A stretch of DNA of 64,000 nt, taken from the NCBI GenBank assembly GCA_020073465.1, contig JAIQFC010000005.1, positions 284,452 to 348,451 on the forward strand, given 5' to 3'. Positions 1-6,950 of the stretch are shown one piece after another. The stretch comes from Terriglobia bacterium (GTDB lineage Bacteria > Acidobacteriota > Terriglobia > Terriglobales > Acidobacteriaceae). Position numbers and translations under genes: made by a program. The notes beneath the pieces are model-generated. The model was given only the letters and a program-made list of their open reading frames with translations. It did not search any database and was not told the DNA's origin. Numbering within the stretch: position 1 is the stretch's first letter; each line of letters begins with the position of its first letter.

Positions 1-112
1 TGGCAAACTGCGAAGCGACCACGTTCGATATCACCTGCTCGCCGGAACGCACCACCGCCGCCGCGGTCTCGTCGCAGGAGCTTTCGATGCCGAGGATGTA
101 GGCGTCGGGCAT
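1..112 (-). CDS. tsaD: tRNA N6-adenosine threonylcarbamoyltransferase, N-terminal part (truncated by window edge)
   Basis: The reverse strand from the ATG at 112 reads about 37 codons beginning [21 protein letters not shown], which is the diagnostic amino end of TsaD (Kae1/YgjD, ASKHA fold). The GIESSCDET segment belongs to the nucleotide-binding part. TsaD transfers the threonylcarbamoyl group to A37 of ANN-decoding tRNAs in the cytoplasm. The rest of the gene lies left of the window. The start codon is immediately preceded by a tract of iterated CTAG words (121-157) rather than a clear Shine-Dalgarno sequence. Confidence 0.9.
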   Translation of the reverse strand, partial: MPDAYILGIESSCDETAAAVVRSGEQVISNVVASQFA

Positions 113-120
113 GGTTCAGC

Positions 121-157
121 TTCTAGCTTCTAGCTAGTTTCTAGTTTCTAGTTTCGG
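121..157. repeat. Iterated near-word tract (TTCTAG/TAGTTTC) upstream of tsaD
   Basis: About five imperfect copies of a 7-8 base word (TTCTAGC, TAGCTAG, TTTCTAG) lie head to tail, ending 9 bases before the tsaD start codon. No protein-coding sense was seen. It is one of several such tracts in this window placed just upstream of genes. Confidence 0.7.
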
Positions 158-291
158 GTTGCAAGTCTGGGCCGTTGTTACGCCAAACCAAACCAATAAA
201 CCACGCAGGACACGAAGTTGCACGAAGGTTTTGGTCTTACAGGTTTCCTTCGTGTGCCTTCGTGCCTTTTGTGGTTAAGCTCCTTCTCGAT

Positions 292-891
292 CTACTCCAG
301 CTTTATCTCGTCAATCTCAAAGTCGAACTTGCCCGCTGTCGGGCCACCGACAAACAGGATCGCGCCCACGTCGTGCCCGTCGGTTCCGTTGAAGGCGGAG
401 AAAGGAATGCTGAATCGCTTCCATTCCGATCCGACGACGAACGTTTGCTTTGCCGGAATGCGCCCTCCGCTGGTGGTAAACAACAAGACCCGGTAAGTCT
501 GACCGTCCCCTTTCGCCCAGAATGTGATGGCTTTCTTGGACGACAAATTCACCGGAACGAAGGGTTGCGATCCCGGAGCAAACATCACTCCGGCCCAGGC
601 GTAGGGCAACCCTCCATCAATGAGGCCGGACACCTCCAGGGCATGCGCGTGCCCGTTCGCGCCGCCGTCGACGATCTTCATCTCTCCCGTCGATTTCCCG
701 CCGGCGAGGCTGTCGGTGGAAACCACCCAGCCGAAGCCGAATTTCGCGGTCGTGCTCCCGTTGCCGAAGTCGCTAATCAGACCCGCGTCGAGCGCCGGAG
801 CCTGTGCGCGGGCAACTGAAGCGAGAACCGTCAGGGAGAATACGATCCAACCGAACACCCTGCCGAATGTGGCCATCTGTTGCTTATTCAT
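292..891 (-). CDS. Secreted CIA30-like (galactose-binding-fold) protein
   Basis: This 199-residue protein begins MNKQQMATFGRVFGWIVFSL; a Sec signal peptide ends near ARAQA. The start at 891 is chosen over a longer frame because GGAGAGAG lies just upstream. The remaining ~165 residues resemble the CIA30 domain (PF08547): an ISDF...WVVSTDSLAGGKSTGEM opening, then FWAKGDGQTYRVLLFT and a closing FDFEIDEIKLE strand. In bacteria this beta-sandwich occurs alone or fused to exported hydrolases and may bind carbohydrate; no catalytic residues are recognised. It stands alone between tsaD and the CCA-adding enzyme. The family call is by motif resemblance; the function is unknown. Confidence 0.75.
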   Translation of the reverse strand: MNKQQMATFGRVFGWIVFSLTVLASVARAQAPALDAGLISDFGNGSTTAKFGFGWVVSTDSLAGGKSTGEMKIVDGGANGHAHALEVSGLIDGGLPYAWAGVMFAPGSQPFVPVNLSSKKAITFWAKGDGQTYRVLLFTTSGGRIPAKQTFVVGSEWKRFSIPFSAFNGTDGHDVGAILFVGGPTAGKFDFEIDEIKLE

Positions 892-1133
892 AGTCTCTCT
901 CCAAATCTTGGGATTCACTTCCTCGCCCCAGCTGGATGTCCTGCAAGAGACATCCTCGTTCAAGTACAAACGCATGATGCCGCGAGACGATCTGGACCAC
1001 CAGTGCCAACCGTCACCAGTCCGACGTGACAAGTGTCATTCGCACGCCGGAACGCCTTACCTCCAATTCAAGGGCTTGTGGGGCCAGATTCAGCCGCTAT
1101 GATGAAGGTGAGGCCCCGGTCACCGGCCGGACC

Positions 1134-2519
1134 ATGCTCAGGGATTTTGCCACCACGATCGTTCAAACCCTCCGCCAGCGCGGCTTTCAAGCCTACCTGG
1201 CGGGCGGATGCGTGCGCGACCTGCTGCTGGGCCGTGATCCCAAGGACTATGACGTCGCCACCAATGCCACGCCCGATCAGGTGATGAGCATTTTCCCCGA
1301 GACTTACGCCGTGGGTGCGCAGTTTGGCGTCGTGCTTGTGCCAGTGCCGGAGTCAGACGTTGCAGGCAACGTCCATACGGACGATTCTGATCGTAGAGAC
1401 GTAGCTGGCTACGTCTCGCCTCGAGCCAATGCCGTGGAAGTGGCGACCTTCCGCAGCGACATCGGCTACTCCGACGGCCGGCATCCCGATGAAGTGCGCT
1501 TCAGCACCGATCCTCGGGAGGACGTCGCCCGCCGCGACTTCACCATCAACGGCATGCTGCTCGATCCGGTCAGCGGCGAGGTGCTCGACTTCGTCGGCGG
1601 CCGCAAGGATCTCGAAGCCAACATCATTCGCGCCATCGGAGATCCGGAGCGGCGCTTTCAGGAAGACAAACTGAGGATGTTGCGCGCGGTGCGTTTTGCT
1701 GCCCGCTTCCGATACACGATTGAGCCCGCGACCTTCGCTGCGATCAAGAACGCGGCTCACGAAATTCACGTCGTCTCCCGCGAACGCGTGCGCGACGAAC
1801 TCACTCGGATGCTGACGGAGGGCCAGGCCCGCCGCGCTTTCCTGCTGCTCGACGAAAGCGGCCTGCTGCGAGAAGCCCTCCCCGAAATCTCCGCCATGAA
1901 GGGGGTCGAGCAACCTCCGCAGTTTCATCCCGAAGGCGACGTGTTCGTGCACACGCTGCTTTTGCTGGAGAATCTGCCGCGGCCTTGCCCGCCCACGCTG
2001 GCCTGGGGCGCACTGCTCCACGACGTGGGCAAACCACCAACCTTTCGAGTGGCCACGGATCGCATCCGCTTCGACGGACATGTCGAAGTGGGGGTGAAGA
2101 TGGCGGAGGACATCTGCCGGCGCCTGCGCTTCTCCGGCGACGATACCGGGCAGATCCTCGCCCTGGTGGACAATCACATGCGCTTTGGCCACGCCACGCG
2201 CATGAAGGAATCGACGCTGAAGAAATTTCTACGGATGCCGCGTTTCGACGAGCATCTGGGCTTGCACCGCGCGGACTGCCTGGCCAGCCACGGCGATCTC
2301 AGCACGTACGAATTTGCCCGGGAGAAATTGGCGGCCATTCCGCCGGAGAAGATGCGGCCCTCGCCGCTGGTGACTGGCGACGACTTGATTGCGGCGGGGT
2401 ATGCTCCCGGTCCCCGATTTCGGGAGATCCTGACCGCCGTCGAAGATGCGCAACTCGAAGGCCGCCTGCCTTCAAGAAATGACGCCCTGGAATTTGTCCG
2501 GCGGGAGTTTCCGCTGTGA
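1134..2519 (+). CDS. cca: CCA tRNA nucleotidyltransferase / poly(A) polymerase family with HD domain
   Basis: The 461-residue protein has the class II nucleotidyltransferase head: AGGCVRDLLLG (residues 23-33) and the metal-binding DYD (38-40). It continues with RRDFTINGM (133-141), the EDKLRMLRAVRFAARF neck helix (177-192) and a C-terminal HD domain with LLHDVGKPP and DNHMRF. It adds or repairs the 3' CCA of tRNA, or polyadenylates RNA; the family cannot be resolved further by eye. A start at 1134 is preferred because the longer frame adds 36 unconserved residues. Between FGVVLVPV and VEVATFRSD, normally nearly contiguous, about 28 extra residues (72-99) are encoded by two perfect palindromes (1356-1373 and 1396-1417), so a repeat has inserted in frame. 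Confidence 0.92.
   Translation: MLRDFATTIVQTLRQRGFQAYLAGGCVRDLLLGRDPKDYDVATNATPDQVMSIFPETYAVGAQFGVVLVPVPESDVAGNVHTDDSDRRDVAGYVSPRANAVEVATFRSDIGYSDGRHPDEVRFSTDPREDVARRDFTINGMLLDPVSGEVLDFVGGRKDLEANIIRAIGDPERRFQEDKLRMLRAVRFAARFRYTIEPATFAAIKNAAHEIHVVSRERVRDELTRMLTEGQARRAFLLLDESGLLREALPEISAMKGVEQPPQFHPEGDVFVHTLLLLENLPRPCPPTLAWGALLHDVGKPPTFRVATDRIRFDGHVEVGVKMAEDICRRLRFSGDDTGQILALVDNHMRFGHATRMKESTLKKFLRMPRFDEHLGLHRADCLASHGDLSTYEFAREKLAAIPPEKMRPSPLVTGDDLIAAGYAPGPRFREILTAVEDAQLEGRLPSRNDALEFVRREFPL
1356..1417 (+). repeat. Double palindrome inserted in frame in cca
   Basis: Two perfect inverted repeats follow one another: GACGTTGC-AG-GCAACGTC (1356-1373) and GAGACGTAGC-TG-GCTACGTCTC (1396-1417). Together with flanks they encode the ~28 residues that interrupt the conserved head domain of the CCA-adding enzyme. 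The frame is open throughout. Confidence 0.85.
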
Positions 2520-2523
2520 AAAG

Positions 2524-2622
2524 AAGTGGCCAGTGACCAGTGATCAGTGGCCAGGCAAACCGCTTTCGCGCCGATTACTGGCCACAGTCCACTGGCCACT
2601 GCCCACTGACCACTGATTTTCA
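2524..2622. repeat. CCAGTGACCAGTG-type iterated words in inverted halves
   Basis: Iterations of the word CAGTGGC/CAGTGAC occupy 2526-2554. The complementary words (CCACTGG, CCACTGC) occupy 2578-2616, so the two halves could pair into a long imperfect hairpin. It lies 5 bases after the cca stop codon and about 100 bases before the next gene. It may act as a structured 3' end, but no uridine run follows. Confidence 0.6.
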
Positions 2623-2725
2623 ACAGGCGGGATTCCCCGTCCCCGCGCATTGATTCCCACCCCTGTGTGCGAGTACATTGGTTTGTCTCACCGCAAGCCA
2701 ACGACATTTCATCAGGGAGATTCCC

Positions 2726-3418
2726 ATGTCGAAATGCATTCTGCTCTGCATCCTTCTGCTCGGTAGTTTCGTTACGCTCTCCTTCGCATCCGACCAGGAT
2801 CAAAACGTCTGCAAGGGTGATCCCAATCAGTGGCGCCAGCTTTTCAACGGCAAGGACCTGACCGGGTGGAAGCACGTTGGCCCCGGCGGCGACACCGTCG
2901 AAGACGGCCTGATTCGCACTCACGGCGGAATGGGCCTGCTCTATTGGACCGGTGGAAAAATTGGCAACTGTGAAATTCATGTCGTGTTCAGGATGAAGGA
3001 CGAGAACGACAATTCCGGAGTGTTTATCCGCATCCCCATCGAGCCTCGCGAAGAGTGGATGCCCGTGCACTACGGCTTCGAAGTCCAGATCGACAACCAT
3101 CCCGAAACGTCAAACGAGGATGAGTATCATTCCACCGGCATGCTGTACTCGCTAACCAAGCCGCTGGCCAAGGCATGGAAGCCCGGTCCCGAGTGGAACA
3201 CCATGGACATCACTCTCGACGGCCCGCGCACCATCGTCGTGCTCAACGGCGTAAAGGTCACCGACTACAAAGACGGCGACCCGGTGCCGGAGCGCAAGTT
3301 TGATTTCGAGCCGCAGCATGGTCCCCGGCCGGACTTTGGCTGGTTCGGACTGCAGAATCACAGCGACAACGACATCGTGTTCTTCAAAGAAGTCGGCATC
3401 AAACCACTGAAGAAGTAG
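2726..3418 (+). CDS. Secreted DUF1080 (3-keto-disaccharide hydrolase-like) protein
   Basis: This 230-residue protein has a signal peptide (MSKCILLCILLLGSFVTL...SFAS) and a single PF06439 domain. Visible motifs are WRQLFNGKDLTGWKHVG, DGLIRTHGGMGLLYW, FRMKDENDNSGVFIRIP and YGFEVQIDN. The start at 2726 has AGGGAGA upstream. The family is a concanavalin-like sandwich, and some members hydrolyse 3-keto-glycosides made by Gfo/Idh/MocA dehydrogenases. A Tat-exported Gfo/Idh/MocA protein follows 184 bases downstream on the same strand, the usual pairing in Acidobacteriota. The joint role in sugar oxidation and cleavage is inferred. Confidence 0.85.
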   Translation: MSKCILLCILLLGSFVTLSFASDQDQNVCKGDPNQWRQLFNGKDLTGWKHVGPGGDTVEDGLIRTHGGMGLLYWTGGKIGNCEIHVVFRMKDENDNSGVFIRIPIEPREEWMPVHYGFEVQIDNHPETSNEDEYHSTGMLYSLTKPLAKAWKPGPEWNTMDITLDGPRTIVVLNGVKVTDYKDGDPVPERKFDFEPQHGPRPDFGWFGLQNHSDNDIVFFKEVGIKPLKK

Positions 3419-3474
3419 ACGGAGGCGGAGCGCTGATTCAGCCTGTGTCTTATCGCTGGAAGTATCTCCGCGGC

Positions 3475-3521
3475 GTCATCCTGAGCGCAGCCGTTCTTCA
3501 GGCGGAGCGAAGGATCTGGCG
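3475..3521 (+). repeat. GTCATCCTGAGC...GAAGGATCT dispersed repeat, uninterrupted form
   Basis: This copy reads GTCATCCTGAGCGCAGCC, then TTCAGGCGGAGCGAA joined directly to GGATCT. The related copy at 14950-15022 carries 25 extra bases at exactly that joint, so this is the uninterrupted version of the same site. It lies between two genes and encodes nothing. Confidence 0.75.
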
Positions 3522-3602
3522 CGGACCACCACCGCAGCAGTAGAAGGCGCACCGTATGCAAGTGACAAGCAAGCCAAGTCAACCTTCTTAGGAGGCATTC
3601 GC

Positions 3603-4961
3603 ATGAAGAAGAGGAATTTTTCGCGACGCGCATTTCTGCAGGGAGGAGCGGCCGCAGCCGCCGGAGGCCTCCTGCTCACCAGAACCGTGATGCTCGACGC
3701 CCAGCCCCTGAGTGGAATCCCTCAGGCGGTAGCGCCCAGCGATCGGGTTCGTTTCGGCATGATTGGCATCGGCATGCAGGGGTCCGGGCTGCTCGGGGGA
3801 GCGATCACGATCCCCGGCGTGGAGTGCGTGGGGGCCGCCGATTTATACGATGGCCGCCACACGCTCGCCAAGGAAATCACCGCCAATCCGAGCCTGCCCA
3901 CCACCCGCCACTACCAGGAACTGCTCGACCGCAAGGATATTGACTGCATCGTCGCTGCCGTTCCCGACCACTGGCACAAGCGCGTGGTCGTCGATGCCTG
4001 CAACGCCGGCAAGGATATCTACTGCGAAAAACCCATGTCGCACACCGTGGCCGACGGATTCGCCATGGTCGAAGCCGCGCAGAAGAACAACCGCATCGTA
4101 CAGATCGGCTCGCAGCGTGTCAGTTCCGTGCTCTGCGCCAAAGCCCACGACATGTATCACGACGGCGCTATCGGCGACGTGGAGATGGTCGAACTCACGC
4201 TTGGACGCAACGATCCCACCGGCGCCTGGGAGTATCCGCCGCCGCCCGATCTTTCCCCCCAGACTCTGGACTGGGACACCTGGCTGAATGACGCTCCCAA
4301 GATTCCGTTCAACAACCTTCACTTTGCGCGCTGGCGCTGCTGGAGAGCCTACGGCACCGGGGTGGCCGGAGACCTGATGGTCCACCTCCTCAGCGGCATG
4401 ATGGTCACGCTTGGATGGAACGAGATCCCGCGCTCCGCCATCGCGCTCGGGGGCATCTATCGCTGGAAGGACGGCCGCGACATGCCCGACCTTCACACCG
4501 TGCTCTTCGACTACCACGGCATTCCGGTGTATGTGCGCCTGGGACTCGGCACCGAAACTCCCGAACTCGCCCGCTTTATGGGCCCCAAGGGGATTCTCGA
4601 TGCCGGTGAGTTCGACCTCAAGTACTCTCCACAAGCCGGCGTGGACATGGATCCGAGCTACTACACCTTCTCATTCCCGGCGAAGATGCGCGAAGAATAC
4701 GTCAAGCAGTGGCACGCCGAGCACGATCCCGTACTCGGGAAGGAACCGGTGCGCGAAGATGTTGTCTATCGCGGCCACGACTGGGACGACATGCGTCCGC
4801 ACCTGCAGACCTTCTTCCGCGCCGTGAAGTCGCGCAAGCCGGTCGTAGAGGATGCTGTCTTCGGAAACAACGCCGCCGTCGCCTGCCACATGGCGAACGA
4901 GTCGTATTTCCGCCAGAAGCCCGTGACCTGGGACGCAGCTTCCAAAACCGTTAAGAGCTGA
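3603..4961 (+). CDS. Tat-exported Gfo/Idh/MocA family oxidoreductase
   Basis: This 452-residue protein begins MKKRNFSRRAFLQGGAAAAA, a twin-arginine signal (SRRAFLQG). A Rossmann domain follows (VRFGMIGIGMQGSG, ~residues 49-62) with the family motif EKPMSHT near 145, and then the C-terminal beta-sheet domain. AGGAGG stands 8 bases before the ATG. Such proteins oxidise or epimerise sugars and cyclitols using tightly bound NAD(P); Tat export suits folding with cofactor before transport. It follows the DUF1080 gene, suggesting a periplasmic 3-keto-sugar route. The substrate is not predictable. Confidence 0.9.
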   Translation: MKKRNFSRRAFLQGGAAAAAGGLLLTRTVMLDAQPLSGIPQAVAPSDRVRFGMIGIGMQGSGLLGGAITIPGVECVGAADLYDGRHTLAKEITANPSLPTTRHYQELLDRKDIDCIVAAVPDHWHKRVVVDACNAGKDIYCEKPMSHTVADGFAMVEAAQKNNRIVQIGSQRVSSVLCAKAHDMYHDGAIGDVEMVELTLGRNDPTGAWEYPPPPDLSPQTLDWDTWLNDAPKIPFNNLHFARWRCWRAYGTGVAGDLMVHLLSGMMVTLGWNEIPRSAIALGGIYRWKDGRDMPDLHTVLFDYHGIPVYVRLGLGTETPELARFMGPKGILDAGEFDLKYSPQAGVDMDPSYYTFSFPAKMREEYVKQWHAEHDPVLGKEPVREDVVYRGHDWDDMRPHLQTFFRAVKSRKPVVEDAVFGNNAAVACHMANESYFRQKPVTWDAASKTVKS

Positions 4962-4982
4962 GTGTCCAGACCAGAAAACTAA

Positions 4983-5009
4983 GGGGCGAGCCTCATTGAG
5001 GCTCGCCCC
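4983..5009. terminator. Intrinsic terminator between converging genes
   Basis: A perfect 13-bp inverted repeat with a 1-base centre (GGGGCGAGCCTCA at 4983-4995, its complement at 4997-5009) lies between the converging genes ending at 4961 and 5037. Read on the minus strand it is followed by TTAGTTTT, so it most plausibly ends the minus-strand gene. On the plus strand the T run is weak. Confidence 0.75.
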
Positions 5010-5036
5010 CTGCAATTTCCACCCTTACGCTCAACT

Positions 5037-6623
5037 CTATTCCATCACAGCCGTGACCCGAATGAAGCGCTGGCCGTCCTGGGCGACGAAGTCAATTGTC
5101 TGATCATCGACAAACTCCACGCTGCGGCTGAAAACGTCGTCATAGAGCTTGGTTTCCAGGCCGTTGAAGACAACACGATCGTGGGTGCCTTCGGCTCCGA
5201 TTACCGCGTAGTGATAGCGCTTGCCCTCCGCACGCAGATTCAGATCCCGCAGGCCCAGCGCGTCGTACTCCGGACCAGCTTGACCGTCGACGACCACGCG
5301 CCGCAATGCCCGGGTTGTGTTCCCCGCCATGAACTGCTTGCCGCCGCGCACGATTTCGTAGGCCAGATGCGCCCCGTCGTTGCTGATCATCAGCAGCCCG
5401 ACAAAGCTCTCGGCGCGTTTGCCGGGAAAGCTCGCCCCTGCCTTCTGGTCGCGCACCTCGACGAACGAGTCGCCACGCTTACCCACGTAGAAGACATGGT
5501 TGCCCTCGGTGGAGATGGCGATAGGGCTGACAATATCCTCGAACGGAGGCCCTGCCGCCCCATCGATCATGACCACTACATTGTCTTCGCCGCGCCTTCC
5601 GGCATAAACCAGCTTTCCATCCGGCGTGTACTGCGGGTCGGAAACGCCGTGGAAATCCGGCGAAAGGTTGCGCAACCCGGGTGCGATCTGGGTACTTGCG
5701 CCGAACATACCTTGCCAGCTTCCCCCGAAACCTCTGCCTTCGTACTCGCCCGCCACCTTGCCGTCCACCACGATGACTCCGTGGGTCTTGTTCTTGGAGA
5801 ATCCCCACTTGGCGTCGGTACCGCCGTAGGCGAAGTGCTTGTAGTCGGGGCTGAAAGCGATGTCGCCGATGACGTCGAATCCCGGGCCCGGCGTTTTGTC
5901 CACCACCCACGTCCAGTTCTTGTCGATCAGCCCGGCGACCGCCACCCGCTTCCCATCTGGATCCATCCACCAGGAGATGACCATGTTCATCTCCGGCCCG
6001 AACTCCTGGTTATCCAACATCAGCACCCACTTCTTGTCGCGCTTGGCGAAATATCCGTAGTGCTCGCCATTCGAGGTGAATCTCGGCGCCGAGACGTCGT
6101 CGAACTCTGGCGTCATCTCGTCTCCGTTCACAATCAGCCGGCACCTTTTCTCGCGACAGCCCGCGACCGCAAAAAACTTGCCATTCTTGCTCAGGGAGGG
6201 TGCGGTCAACCGGCCATACTCCTTGGAACGCTCCTGGCCATCCAGCACCAGCACCCATTTCGAGTTTCGCTTCGCGGTGAATGCCAGATGCTGTTCGTCC
6301 TCGCTGAACCGGAGAAAACTCGCGTCCTGATAGACGCCGCCGACTTGCTTGCCATCGAGCTTGACGATGCGCTCACCGCCCTTCTTTTCCACCCAGGCCA
6401 GATGGTTTTCCGTGCTGCGCGCCATCTCGACCTTGCTGTCGGGCGACACTTCGCCGATCAACTCTTCGCGAAGCTTGAGCGTGGGCGACACAGACGGAGG
6501 AGCCGAAGCCGGCGTTCCCGCCTGGGGGGCAGGTGTTCTTTCCTGTGCAAGCAGTGAGACACTGGACAGGACGAATACAACCACGCACGGTGAGAATCGG
6601 AGAAACAACTTGTGCAGGCTCAT
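5037..6623 (-). CDS. Secreted beta-propeller-like repeat protein
   Basis: This 528-residue protein starts MSLHKLFLRFSPCVVVFVLS with a signal peptide ending near LLAQ; the upstream AGCGAGGAGCG supplies a ribosome site. A proline/alanine-rich linker (~28-45) is followed by many ~40-residue units of the form 'FSxDgkHlAyxaKRdsKWVLVLDGQEgpEYD', for example KWVLVLDGQERSKEYG and KWVLMLDNQEFGPEMN. These resemble TolB/WD40-like blades. No catalytic motif is visible. The function is unknown; an extracytoplasmic binding or scaffold role is inferred. Confidence 0.75.
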   Translation of the reverse strand: MSLHKLFLRFSPCVVVFVLSSVSLLAQERTPAPQAGTPASAPPSVSPTLKLREELIGEVSPDSKVEMARSTENHLAWVEKKGGERIVKLDGKQVGGVYQDASFLRFSEDEQHLAFTAKRNSKWVLVLDGQERSKEYGRLTAPSLSKNGKFFAVAGCREKRCRLIVNGDEMTPEFDDVSAPRFTSNGEHYGYFAKRDKKWVLMLDNQEFGPEMNMVISWWMDPDGKRVAVAGLIDKNWTWVVDKTPGPGFDVIGDIAFSPDYKHFAYGGTDAKWGFSKNKTHGVIVVDGKVAGEYEGRGFGGSWQGMFGASTQIAPGLRNLSPDFHGVSDPQYTPDGKLVYAGRRGEDNVVVMIDGAAGPPFEDIVSPIAISTEGNHVFYVGKRGDSFVEVRDQKAGASFPGKRAESFVGLLMISNDGAHLAYEIVRGGKQFMAGNTTRALRRVVVDGQAGPEYDALGLRDLNLRAEGKRYHYAVIGAEGTHDRVVFNGLETKLYDDVFSRSVEFVDDQTIDFVAQDGQRFIRVTAVME

Positions 6624-6950
6624 AGCGCTCCTCGCTGGCGTTATTACTGCAGGGGCCCTTCAAGCCAAATCGAAACGTGAACCCGGGGGAAAACCGGTAA
6701 CTGTCTTGCCAGCCTTGCAGGGGTCGGCTCGTGTGCCAGTCTAGTCCTCCGCCACCCCGCTGGCGAGTCCCGTCTTATCCGCGAGGTCGAAGGCGGCCCG
6801 GTCGCAGCAATAGACACGCCGTCGGCCGAAACAACCAAGGCACACGGAGTCCCAGAAGAACGAACCAAATGAGAATAGAAGTTGAGGTAACTACTGTCCG
6901 TGATGCCGGTCACGGCCCTGCGCGAGAATCTTCTACAACGGTCTTCCAAC
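6624..6950. other. Gene-free spacer, nothing recognised
   Basis: This 327-base spacer lies between two minus-strand genes. Short open frames on both strands lack a ribosome site and any recognisable protein feature. No terminator, promoter or repeat could be identified with confidence. Confidence 0.5.

Noticed and set aside
6644..6949. 101-codon minus-strand frame between the propeller gene and the hybrid kinase
   Set aside because: No ribosome site, no family resemblance and shifted-frame composition; a real gene cannot be supported.
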